Positions 7,858 to 15,341 of a stretch of DNA of 64,000 nt are shown here, one piece after another. A program made the translations under genes and the position numbers. The notes under the pieces are model-generated. The model saw only the letters and a list, made by a program, of their open reading frames with translations. It did not search any database and was not told where the DNA came from. The DNA lies in the NCBI GenBank assembly GCA_023439185.1, contig JAEXOR010000049.1, positions 25,144-89,143 of the forward strand, given 5' to 3'. The number at the start of each line of letters is the position of its first letter. Within the stretch, counting starts at the first letter, position 1. This DNA is from Bacillota bacterium (GTDB lineage: Bacteria > Bacillota > Desulfotomaculia > Desulfotomaculales > Desulfallaceae).

Positions 7858-9216
7858 CTACCCGTCTTTAGCCTGGGTATACTGTAGATCAGTTCTTGGC
7901 GTCAGGTTTTTCCTTTCAAGCAATAAATAGAGAACAATCCCGATAGCCAGCCCGTATGCAGCGCCGTACATCGCCAGCACAACAGCCATGACGCCGGCCA
8001 CCCCTTGTTCAACGTTACTTTGGATTTGTTTGAATCCGGTAACAATGCAGAGATAACCGGTTACAATCATAGTTAATGATAGGCCAATGGGTAAAAACGG
8101 TTTAAAAAAACTGACCAGCGGCAGTATAAATAATGCTATAAAACCAGCAATCCAGAAAGTTCCCGCACCGCTATAGATGGAATTCATCGCATTTGGACCG
8201 AGCTTGTAACGCTCGGAAACTGTGGCTGTTACTGCTGTCCATATGGGACCGGCCAAACCAGGGTACGGAGCGAAAAAGGAATGCAGCACGTTGCGTAACC
8301 CTGTGACCAGGTGCACTCTGTCGGCGTTGGTATCTATCTCCTCATCCGACCTAACTTTGTTGCCCTCATTAACTAGGGATGTGCCGACAATCACGTCCCC
8401 AAAGGCGATAATATATGCCACCAGAGCCGTGGGAATTGCGGCCATAAACAAGTCTATTCCGGGGAATCCCACTGTAAAGGGAAGGTAGTTCCACATTTGT
8501 CCAAAGGCAGGGATTGTGATGCCCCACTGGACGTCCGGCGCCGAGTATTCACGGACCGCCAGGGCAATAATAATCCCGATTATCATTGCCGGCACCATAC
8601 CAAAGTTGGCAATAACATTGGCTATCTTGTTTTTTGCCCGCAATTTTTGAAAGCTTAAGGAAAATAGAATATAGAAACAAATCAGGCTGGCAGCAATTAA
8701 TGAAATGGGCGTATTGGCCAAGCGGCCGCCGGTTTGGATTTCGCCCATAATCGCAGCTATACCTGCTCCCAGCAATATTCCTCCTTTAATTGACTTTGGT
8801 ACACTATTGACCAGTTTACTGCTGATTTTTGTTACCCCTAGTATGAGGAAAATAGCGGCAACCAAAAGCTGTAAGGCGATCAGTGCCTTGATGGCCTCCG
8901 GTCCAGGCTCAAATTGTGTCAAGAACAACACAACCACCGGAATACCAGGCGTAATCCACCCTGGTACGAAGGGAACACCCAGCAACGCAGGCAACATAAA
9001 GCCTATACCGCAAACAAACACGTAAGCCAGGGCAACCTCATAGGGCAGCCCCAAATGCTGTTCCAATAAAGGTATCATCCCGAGACTGACCACAAATAAA
9101 ACAAGCGCTTGCAGGCTTTCTACCAGTTCCCACCTGTAGTGAATAAAAGGCAACCGGATCTTAAACGGGCCCAGGGGCCAAAATGGCTGTTCTTTTCCTT
9201 CTTCACGTTTGTACAA
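7858..9216 (-). CDS. NCS2/SulP-fold permease, xanthine/uracil-permease-like
   Basis: A polytopic membrane protein of 452 residues with about 12-14 hydrophobic segments. The repeated fold and the central region (FGDVIVGTSLVNEGNKVRSDEEIDTNADRV, then PYPGLAGPIWTAVTATVSERYKLGP) resemble nucleobase/anion transporters of the NCS2/SulP superfamily. The substrate cannot be named; adjacency to acyl-CoA genes suggests a carboxylate could be as likely as a purine. It is divergent from the KAS III-like gene, and its promoter region carries repeats shared with the tetR locus, so co-regulation by that TetR is plausible. The start is followed by KREEGKEQPFWPLGPF, which is cytoplasmic in character. Confidence 0.7.
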   Translation of the reverse strand: MYKREEGKEQPFWPLGPFKIRLPFIHYRWELVESLQALVLFVVSLGMIPLLEQHLGLPYEVALAYVFVCGIGFMLPALLGVPFVPGWITPGIPVVVLFLTQFEPGPEAIKALIALQLLVAAIFLILGVTKISSKLVNSVPKSIKGGILLGAGIAAIMGEIQTGGRLANTPISLIAASLICFYILFSLSFQKLRAKNKIANVIANFGMVPAMIIGIIIALAVREYSAPDVQWGITIPAFGQMWNYLPFTVGFPGIDLFMAAIPTALVAYIIAFGDVIVGTSLVNEGNKVRSDEEIDTNADRVHLVTGLRNVLHSFFAPYPGLAGPIWTAVTATVSERYKLGPNAMNSIYSGAGTFWIAGFIALFILPLVSFFKPFLPIGLSLTMIVTGYLCIVTGFKQIQSNVEQGVAGVMAVVLAMYGAAYGLAIGIVLYLLLERKNLTPRTDLQYTQAKDG

Positions 9217-9359
9217 TGCTAATCATTCCTCCTATCGGAATCCAATTATGTTGCATACAACTTCAAACGCATCCTATGTCAATTTACTCTCATAGCTATC
9301 CCCCCCACTGCTTAATAAAATAGATGACTGGATATCCGAAAAATGAATCAGTTTATATT

Positions 9360-9430
9360 TATGTGTATTTTCTGATATTTTAGATTTTTAATATATGATT
9401 CACCCCTCATTTTACTTCAAAAAAAATTCC
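9360..9430 (-). repeat. Promoter-region repeat c1, inverted copy at 11441-11510
   Basis: Read on the minus strand, this AT-rich stretch aligns over about 70 bases, with a 2-base gap, to 11441-11510 read on the plus strand. Shared blocks are AATTTTTTTTGAA, TGAATCATATATTA and AAAATATC/TGAAAATA. It lies upstream of the permease on the minus strand, as the other copy lies upstream of the acyl-CoA ligase, and both contain the TGAATCA core seen near tetR. Confidence 0.7.
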
Positions 9431-9454
9431 CTTCTGCCCGGGAAAAATAAAAAA

Positions 9455-9544
9455 TTACTTGACACCTGATTCACCTCATATATTATAAGGATTATAGCAG
9501 GTATCTAAATAGATGTCTACAGAAAAATTAGAATATTTTAAACA
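9455..9544 (+). repeat. Promoter/operator repeat c2, inverted copy at 10742-10833
   Basis: About 90 bases align to the reverse complement of 10742-10833 with only scattered differences. Perfect blocks are CTGATTCACCTC (9466-9477), a 20-base block at 9509-9528 centred on AGATGTCTACAG, and GAATATTTTAAACA (9531-9544). The block contains the promoter at 9459. The other copy overlaps the tetR ribosome binding site, so these blocks are probable TetR operators. Confidence 0.8.
9459..9486 (+). promoter_or_regulatory. Sigma-A-type promoter with operator in the spacer
   Basis: TTGACA at 9459-9464 and TATTAT at 9481-9486 are separated by 16 bases. The spacer holds CTGATTCACCTC, which recurs inverted over the tetR start region, so a repressor bound there would block RNA polymerase. 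It faces the KAS III-like gene. Confidence 0.6.
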
Positions 9545-9697
9545 ATAGGACTTTTTCGCCATTTCAACAAAAAGGGCTGCCACCCCTACGTACCGTCAAG
9601 GTCACAAACCTTTTATATTGCATTGTAAACGTGGATCTTTTTATATAAAATGCAAATTAGGAAATTTTGCAATCAGGCAGGGCAGGTGGATAAAACA

Positions 9698-10738
9698 GTG
9701 ACCCGAAAAAAAGTTGAACAAGTTGCCTCACCAACGGCCATTGTAGGTATTGTGGATATTGCGGTCTATCTGCCGGAGCAGGTCGAATCATCAAAACAGA
9801 TAGCTGAAAAAACGGGTATTCCCCGTCAAGTACTGGAGGAACGTTTTGGTATCCGGGAAAAACGCGTCGCCGGCAGCGAAGAGCACGCCAGTGATTTGGC
9901 CGGCAATGCTGCTAAAAAAATATTACAGAAAATTGATCCCGGGGAAATAGATGCGGCCATTTATTGCGGCAGTCCTTACAAAGACTATCCGGTTTGGGCG
10001 TGCGCGCCGAAAATCCAGCATGAACTGGGCCTGAATAAGGCCTATGTTTTTGAAATCATGAACATGAGCGCCGGTTTTAACACCGCTCTCAAGATCGCCA
10101 AGGACATGCTGCTGGCTGATCCTCACTTGCGCAACATTTTACTGGTAGCCGGCAGCAAGGAATCCAACCTGGTTGATCCTGTTAACCCGAGAACCAGGTT
10201 TATGCTTGACTTTGGGGACGGCGGCGCAGCCATGCTAATCCGTAAAGGTCATGAGGAGAATGTGATTTTAGAGAGTTTTTTACATACCGACGGCAGTTTA
10301 TACCAACATGTTAAGGTTCCGGGTTGGGGTTTTGTATTGCCCTGTACCGAAACCCTCAACAGAGAAAAACATTTTTTAGATGTTTTTAATTTTAACACTA
10401 TGAAAAATAAACTAAATGATGTTTCAGCGAATAATTTTGTCCGGGTAATTAAAGAAGCCCTGGCCAGAAGCGGATATCCGGGGGTAAGTCCTGATTTTCT
10501 TGCTCTCCTCCACTTGAAACCTTCGATAAATAAATATATTCTTAGCAAATTGGGTTTAAAGGAAGAACAGTCAGTTTATTTGGATCAATTTGGTCACATA
10601 TCCTGTGTGGATATAGTTACCGCACTTCATGAAGGATTAAAATTGCAGAGAGTCCGGGAAGGCGACCTGGTAGTTATGGCCAGCGCCGGTACCGGGTATA
10701 CCTGGGGAGCAAATGTTATAAAGTGGGGAAAACTTTGA
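9698..10738 (+). CDS. KAS III-like (FabH-fold) condensing-enzyme homologue with Ser in place of catalytic Cys
   Basis: Thiolase-fold protein of the 3-oxoacyl-ACP synthase III type, about 346 residues. Segment FEIMNMSAGFNTAL (about residues 118-131) aligns with FabH FDVAAACAGFTYAL, placing Ser124 at the Cys nucleophile. The second triad His is retained (LLHLKPS, His272). The FabH GNTSAAS asparagine is replaced by His in GHISCVD. It may therefore act as an acyltransferase or thioesterase-like enzyme rather than a normal condensing enzyme; DpsC is a known KAS III-fold protein using Ser. GTG at 9698 has AGGTGG 8 bases upstream; an in-frame ATG at 9650 has no such site. Flanking 90-base inverted repeats isolate this gene. 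Confidence 0.75.
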   Translation: MTRKKVEQVASPTAIVGIVDIAVYLPEQVESSKQIAEKTGIPRQVLEERFGIREKRVAGSEEHASDLAGNAAKKILQKIDPGEIDAAIYCGSPYKDYPVWACAPKIQHELGLNKAYVFEIMNMSAGFNTALKIAKDMLLADPHLRNILLVAGSKESNLVDPVNPRTRFMLDFGDGGAAMLIRKGHEENVILESFLHTDGSLYQHVKVPGWGFVLPCTETLNREKHFLDVFNFNTMKNKLNDVSANNFVRVIKEALARSGYPGVSPDFLALLHLKPSINKYILSKLGLKEEQSVYLDQFGHISCVDIVTALHEGLKLQRVREGDLVVMASAGTGYTWGANVIKWGKL

Positions 10739-10741
10739 GCA

Positions 10742-10833
10742 TGTTTAAAATATTCCCATTTTTCTGTAGACATCTATCTTGTGACTTGTTATAATCTTAT
10801 GTAATATTAGAGGTGAATCAGATGTCAAATAAA
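10742..10833 (-). repeat. Inverted copy of promoter/operator repeat (c2')
   Basis: Reverse complement of the 9455-9544 block. It begins 4 bases after the KAS III-like stop and runs 12 bases into the tetR coding region. GAGGTGAATCAG (10810-10821) covers the tetR ribosome binding site. A plus-strand TATAAT at 10790-10795 is a probable tetR -10 box. Binding here would give autoregulation. Confidence 0.75.
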
Positions 10834-11442
10834 TATAATGATTTCCACCTGGACGATATTGCCAAGACAAAAAAGGGAGAAGTAACCCGGCAAAAACTTT
10901 TGGACGCTGCTAAGGATATCTTCGGAAGTAAAGGATTTTATAATACATCCGTAGTGGAAATTACCCAAAAGGCGGGTGTGGCTCAAGGCACCTTTTATGT
11001 ATATTTCGATAATAAAAAAGCCATTTTCCGTCAATTGGTAATTATGCTGAATCACTCTATCCGCCGGAAAATCCAAATTGCCATCAGTGAGGCCAAAACC
11101 CGGGAAGAGAAGGAACGATTAGGTTTCAAGGCGTTTTTTACTTTTGTAAAAAATAATAAAAATCTTTATAATATTATTTTTGAAGCACAATGGGTGGATG
11201 AAGAGATTTACAAGTGGTATTTTAAAACCTTTGCCAGAGGCTATATTAAAGGTCTTAAAGAAGCTATGGAAAAAGGGGAACTGCGTGAGCTGGATCCCGA
11301 GTGCCTCGCTTATTGTTTAATCGGAATTAACATTGAAATTGGCAAAAGGTGGGTGCTTTGGGAAGACGGCGAAGTACCTGAGCAAATTTTTGAAGATGTG
11401 ATTGATTTTATTTTTAACGGCATGCTTGCTTCGAAAAAATAA
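10822..11442 (+). CDS. TetR/AcrR-family transcriptional regulator
   Basis: A 206-residue regulator. The N-terminal TetR helix-turn-helix lies at about residues 20-65 (RQKLLDAAKDIFGSKGFYNTSVVEITQKAGVAQGTFYVYFDNK), and the rest is a helical ligand domain. ATG at 10822 is placed 6 bases after GAGGTG; a GTG at 10813 would overlap that site. Shared inverted-repeat operators link it to the KAS III-like gene, the permease and the acyl-CoA ligase operon, so it probably controls this fatty/aromatic acid locus in response to an acyl-CoA (inference). Confidence 0.88.
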   Translation: MSNKYNDFHLDDIAKTKKGEVTRQKLLDAAKDIFGSKGFYNTSVVEITQKAGVAQGTFYVYFDNKKAIFRQLVIMLNHSIRRKIQIAISEAKTREEKERLGFKAFFTFVKNNKNLYNIIFEAQWVDEEIYKWYFKTFARGYIKGLKEAMEKGELRELDPECLAYCLIGINIEIGKRWVLWEDGEVPEQIFEDVIDFIFNGMLASKK

Positions 11443-11510
11443 TTTTTTTTGAATAAAAACATGACATATGAATCATATATTATTAATTTAAAATATCTGA
11501 AAATATATAT
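11441..11510 (+). repeat. Promoter-region repeat c1' upstream of acyl-CoA ligase
   Basis: Inverted copy of 9360-9430. It starts at the tetR stop and carries TGAATCATATATTA (11469-11482). The following 150 bases to the ligase start are AT-rich and contain only a possible 3-codon reading frame at 11551 and no other recognisable element. Confidence 0.65.
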
Positions 11511-11663
11511 AATTGCTAATTAATTAACTTTTAATAAATTAAAAAGGGGGATGTCTATGTAACGCAAAAAGACTGGATAACCCGGACTCCAACAGGCTTC
11601 GGCATGGTTTATTCGCTTTTTCAAGTTTTCAAGTAATAAATTATTAATTTCAGGAGGTATAAT

Positions 11664-13265
11664 ATGAGGTCAACCAATTATGAACCCCTCTCCCCTTTAA
11701 GCTTTTTAGAGAGAAGCGCCTTCACCTTTCCGGAAAAAAAGGCCGTTGTTTATAACGATTTCGAGATCACTTACCGGGAATTTAAAAACAGGGTGCAGAA
11801 ATTTGCCGCCGCGTTGGAGACTGAAGGTATCGGTAAAGGGGATAAGGTTGCTTTCCTTTGCCCCAATATTCCGCCGCTTTTGGAAGCCCATTACGCAGTT
11901 CCGTTGCTGGGGGGCGTGCTGGTGAGCGTCAACATCAGGCTGTCCTCCCGGGAGGTTGCTTATATCCTGCAGCATTCCGAGAGCAAGATGTTGTTTATCG
12001 ACACTGAATTTGCCAGCGTAATCAAGCCCGTCCTCGGGCAACTGGGTGATATTAAAATAGTGAATATTTGCGACGTGCAGCAAGCCAAGGCCTTTGACGG
12101 TCCGGAATACGAGGAATTTATCGATGTAGCGCCCAAAGACTTTTATTTAGGGGTGGAAGACGAGCTGCAGCCCATCACCCTTAATTATACCAGCGGGACA
12201 ACCGGTCAGCCCAAAGGAGTGCTTTATACCCACAGAGGCGCTTACTTGAACGCATTGGGTGAAATTCTGGAGTTCGGTTGTAATTCTTCAAGCAAATATC
12301 TTTGGACCCTGCCCATGTTTCATTGCAACGGGTGGTGCTTTACCTGGGGTATTACGGCGGCGGGCGGAACCCATGTTTGCTTGCGGAGGGTGGTTCCCGA
12401 GGATATCTATAAACAGGTTGAGGAGCAGGAAATATCACACCTGTGTGCCGCGCCCATTGTGCTCATCGGGATGGCCGAATACTCGATAAAGAACGATGTA
12501 CAATTAAAAAAGCACTTGAATATCATGACCGCCGGCGCGCCGCCCTCTCCCACGGTGATCAAAAACATGGAAGCCGTAGGTTGTACGGTAACCCAAACTT
12601 ACGGACTGACCGAGGTTTACGGTCCCCACAGCATTTGCGAGTGGCAGCCTCAGTGGAATGCCCTGGACGTGGATGAACGGGCCAGAATAAAAGCCAGGCA
12701 GGGCGTGCCGTATATCACGAGCACCTTTATGAACGTGGTCGACTCGTTTTCCATGGAGCCGGTGCCCCATGACGGCGAAACCGTGGGTGAAATAGTTATG
12801 CGGGGCAACAACGTGATGGCGGGCTACTACAAGCAGCCCGAGGCAACTGAACAGGCTTTCGCCGGCGGCTGGTTCCACAGCGGCGACCTGGCTGTCACCC
12901 ATCCCAACGGCTACGTGGAAATAAAGGATAGGATGAAAGACATCATTATCAGCGGCGGTGAGAATATCTCCACCGTGGAAGTAGAAAATGTTATTTACCA
13001 GCATCCCGACGTACTGGAAGTGGCGGTGGTATCCAAACCAGACGAAAAATGGGGCGAGGTTCCGAAGGCTTTCGTAACCCTTAAAGAAGGCACCAGCCCT
13101 TCGCAGGAACAAATCATGGCCTTTTGCCGGGAAAGAATTGCCCGGTTTAAAGTACCGAAGGAAATTGAATTTGGAGCACTGCCCAAAACTTCTACCGGCA
13201 AGATCCAAAAATACAAACTTAGGGCCAAGGAATGGGAAGGACACGATAAAATGGTTAAAGGTTGA
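11664..13265 (+). CDS. AMP-forming acyl-CoA ligase
   Basis: Activates a carboxylic acid to its CoA thioester using ATP. The P-loop motif YTSGTTGQPKG is at about residues 174-184, the family block PMFHCNGWCFTWG at about 217, TYGLTEVYGP near 312, GEIVMRGNNVMAGYYK near 375, the hinge region KDIIISGGENIS near 425, and the catalytic lysine in TSTGKIQKYKLR near the C-terminus. The 533-residue length is normal. AGGAGGT lies just before the ATG. The closest groups act on medium-chain, branched or methylthio acids; the substrate is not determined. It heads an operon with an acyl-CoA dehydrogenase. Confidence 0.93.
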   Translation: MRSTNYEPLSPLSFLERSAFTFPEKKAVVYNDFEITYREFKNRVQKFAAALETEGIGKGDKVAFLCPNIPPLLEAHYAVPLLGGVLVSVNIRLSSREVAYILQHSESKMLFIDTEFASVIKPVLGQLGDIKIVNICDVQQAKAFDGPEYEEFIDVAPKDFYLGVEDELQPITLNYTSGTTGQPKGVLYTHRGAYLNALGEILEFGCNSSSKYLWTLPMFHCNGWCFTWGITAAGGTHVCLRRVVPEDIYKQVEEQEISHLCAAPIVLIGMAEYSIKNDVQLKKHLNIMTAGAPPSPTVIKNMEAVGCTVTQTYGLTEVYGPHSICEWQPQWNALDVDERARIKARQGVPYITSTFMNVVDSFSMEPVPHDGETVGEIVMRGNNVMAGYYKQPEATEQAFAGGWFHSGDLAVTHPNGYVEIKDRMKDIIISGGENISTVEVENVIYQHPDVLEVAVVSKPDEKWGEVPKAFVTLKEGTSPSQEQIMAFCRERIARFKVPKEIEFGALPKTSTGKIQKYKLRAKEWEGHDKMVKG

Positions 13266-13282
13266 CAAGGAGGTAGTCGGCT

Positions 13283-14422
13283 TTGGATTTCAAACTACAT
13301 GAAGAACAGGAGCTTATGCGTAAAACAGTACGTGAATTCGCAGAAAAAGAGGTAGCACCCAAAGCTGCCCGGATGGATGAAGAAGAACAATTTGACTGGA
13401 ACCTGTGGAACAAAATGGCTGAAATGGGCCTGACGGGAATACCGTTTCCCGAAGCATATGGCGGCTCGGGCATGGATAACCTTGCATATGCCATTGCCGT
13501 GGAAGAACTGTCGAGGGTGTGCGGCTCCACCGGGGTCACTGTTTCAGCCCATACATCACTTTGCTGCTGGCCGGTTTATGCCTTTGGCACGGAAGAACAA
13601 AAGAAAAAATATCTTCAGCCGCTGGCCGGCGGGGAAAAGATCGGCGCCCTTGGACTTACGGAACCTGCCGCCGGGTCCGACGCCGGTGCGGTTAAGCTGA
13701 GCGCCAAACTGGACGGTGATGAATACATTCTCAACGGCACCAAAATTTTTATCACCAACGGTGAACGGGCCGATATCTATGTTATTATTGCCTCAACGGA
13801 TAAAAGTAAAGGGCACCAGGGAATTACCGCTTTTATTGTGGAAAAAGGAACTCCCGGTTTCACCTTCGGCAAAAAGGAGCACAAGCTTGGTATAAGGGCC
13901 TCCAGCACTTACGAATTGGTATTTGAGGACTGCCGGGTCCCTAAAGAAAACATATTGGGGAAAAACGGCGCAGGGTTTAAGGTGGCCATAAAAACCCTTG
14001 ACGGCGGACGGATTGGTATTGCCGCCCAGGCATTGGGAATAGCGCAGGGAGCCTTCGAGCAAGCTTTGCATTACGCTAAAATCCGGGAGCAATTTGGCCG
14101 GTCCATCAGCTCTTTTCAGGGATTGCAGTGGATGCTGGCCGACATGCATACGCAAATTGAAGCAGCCCGGCTGTTGGTCTATAGAGCCGCGTGGCTGAAA
14201 GACAATGACCTGCCCCACAGTAAAGAAGCGGCGATGGCAAAACTTTTTGCTTCAGAAACTGCCATGTGGGTAACCACCAGGGCGGTGCAAATTTTCGGCG
14301 GTTATGGCTACACCAGGGAATATGCGGTGGAGCGTATGATGCGGGACGCTAAAATTACCGAAATATACGAGGGCACAAGTGAGGTCCAGCGGATAGTCAT
14401 CGCTGCCAATCTTTTAAAATAA
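13283..14422 (+). CDS. Acyl-CoA dehydrogenase
   Basis: FAD enzyme oxidising acyl-CoA to the 2-enoyl-CoA. Signatures are ALGLTEPAAGSDAGA (about residues 115-129), KIFITNGERADIYVI, the QFGRSISSFQGLQWMLADM block near 270, and YEGTSEVQRIVIA at the C-terminus containing the catalytic glutamate. The 379 residues match the family. The TTG start at 13283 is preceded by AAGGAGG with good spacing. It follows the ligase by 17 bases and feeds its product into beta-oxidation-type degradation. Confidence 0.95.
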   Translation: MDFKLHEEQELMRKTVREFAEKEVAPKAARMDEEEQFDWNLWNKMAEMGLTGIPFPEAYGGSGMDNLAYAIAVEELSRVCGSTGVTVSAHTSLCCWPVYAFGTEEQKKKYLQPLAGGEKIGALGLTEPAAGSDAGAVKLSAKLDGDEYILNGTKIFITNGERADIYVIIASTDKSKGHQGITAFIVEKGTPGFTFGKKEHKLGIRASSTYELVFEDCRVPKENILGKNGAGFKVAIKTLDGGRIGIAAQALGIAQGAFEQALHYAKIREQFGRSISSFQGLQWMLADMHTQIEAARLLVYRAAWLKDNDLPHSKEAAMAKLFASETAMWVTTRAVQIFGGYGYTREYAVERMMRDAKITEIYEGTSEVQRIVIAANLLK

Positions 14423-14456
14423 TCCTATTCTCTGGTTTGCCAAAGGGGGAGTTTGA

Positions 14457-15224
14457 TTGAGTTATGAGCGGATTTTTTCCAGAGAGGGAATCAGCCGGCC
14501 CGAGGACCTGGGCCGCGAAGACCTGGCCCGGCTGGTGATGGATATGTTCCACCGCATCATAATCCACCACGCCTTGTGGTTTTCGGAGGCCGAGCGCCAG
14601 TTCGGCCTGCCCCGGGCGCTGGATATCATGGATTCCGCCTTGAGAAAAACCGTTGACGTACAGATGACCAGGCTTTCCAAAACATTGGACTTTGACATGT
14701 CAAACGGTATTCCGGGGCTGCTGCTTGACATGGGCGAGGAGGACCTGCAAAAACTGATCAAGGCCCTGGCGATAAACTGGCTGGCCGGTGACGGAATATG
14801 GTTTCAGGCCATTGAATTCAGCAGCGGCATGCATGACGCCCGGAGGTGCAACGACTCCTGCTGGGTACGCTTCTCCCCGTTTGAAGCGTGGTCGGTGAAG
14901 AGACTTTTGGGATTGCCGGAACAAGCCGGTATCGATGGTCTAAAAAAGGCCCTCCGCTTCAGAATGTATGCCAATGTAAACGTCCAGTCCATAGGGGAAG
15001 AAGAGTCCGGCGGCATCGTGTTTAAAATGACAGACTGCCGGGTGCAGTCGGCCAGAAAGAGAAAAGGACTGCCGGACTACCCCTGCAAGTCCGCAGGACT
15101 GGTGGAGTACCGGACCTTTGCCTCGGCCATTGACCAAAGAATCCATACCGAGTGCCTGGGCTGTCCGCCTGACGATCACCCCGAGGACTGGTGGTGCGCC
15201 TGGAGATTTACCATTGCTCAATAA
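14457..15224 (+). CDS. Cysteine-rich protein of unknown function (DUF6125-like)
   Basis: A soluble 255-residue protein. It has a helical N-terminal half and a C-terminal half with paired cysteines (CNDSCW, DCRVQSARKRKGLPDYPCKS, TECLGCPPDDHPEDWWCAW), which suggests metal or Fe-S binding. It resembles the DUF6125 group as I remember it, but I cannot verify this. A TTG start at 14457 follows AAAGGGGGA. Being third in the ligase/dehydrogenase operon, it may serve acyl-CoA metabolism or its electron transfer. Confidence 0.6.
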   Translation: MSYERIFSREGISRPEDLGREDLARLVMDMFHRIIIHHALWFSEAERQFGLPRALDIMDSALRKTVDVQMTRLSKTLDFDMSNGIPGLLLDMGEEDLQKLIKALAINWLAGDGIWFQAIEFSSGMHDARRCNDSCWVRFSPFEAWSVKRLLGLPEQAGIDGLKKALRFRMYANVNVQSIGEEESGGIVFKMTDCRVQSARKRKGLPDYPCKSAGLVEYRTFASAIDQRIHTECLGCPPDDHPEDWWCAWRFTIAQ

Positions 15225-15242
15225 GCCTTTCCTCGCTTTAAG

Positions 15243-15277
15243 TAAAGGCCGCATACCATGACGGTGTGCGGCCTTTA
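15243..15277. terminator. Hairpin between convergent operons
   Basis: A 15-bp stem with one G-T wobble (15243-15257 with 15263-15277) and a 5-base loop. It sits between the acyl-CoA operon and the end of the giant surface-protein gene and probably stops transcription from both sides. Confidence 0.6.
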
Positions 15278-15341
15278 CCTTGTGCGTTCATATGCGCGGT
15301 TTTGCTTTTGCCCCGACCTTTATATTATTGGCCGCTGTAAT

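Noticed and set aside
7858..9216. Naming the permease uraA, pucK or a sulfate transporter
   Set aside because: The fold is clear but no substrate-specific residues can be recognised, so no symbol is given.
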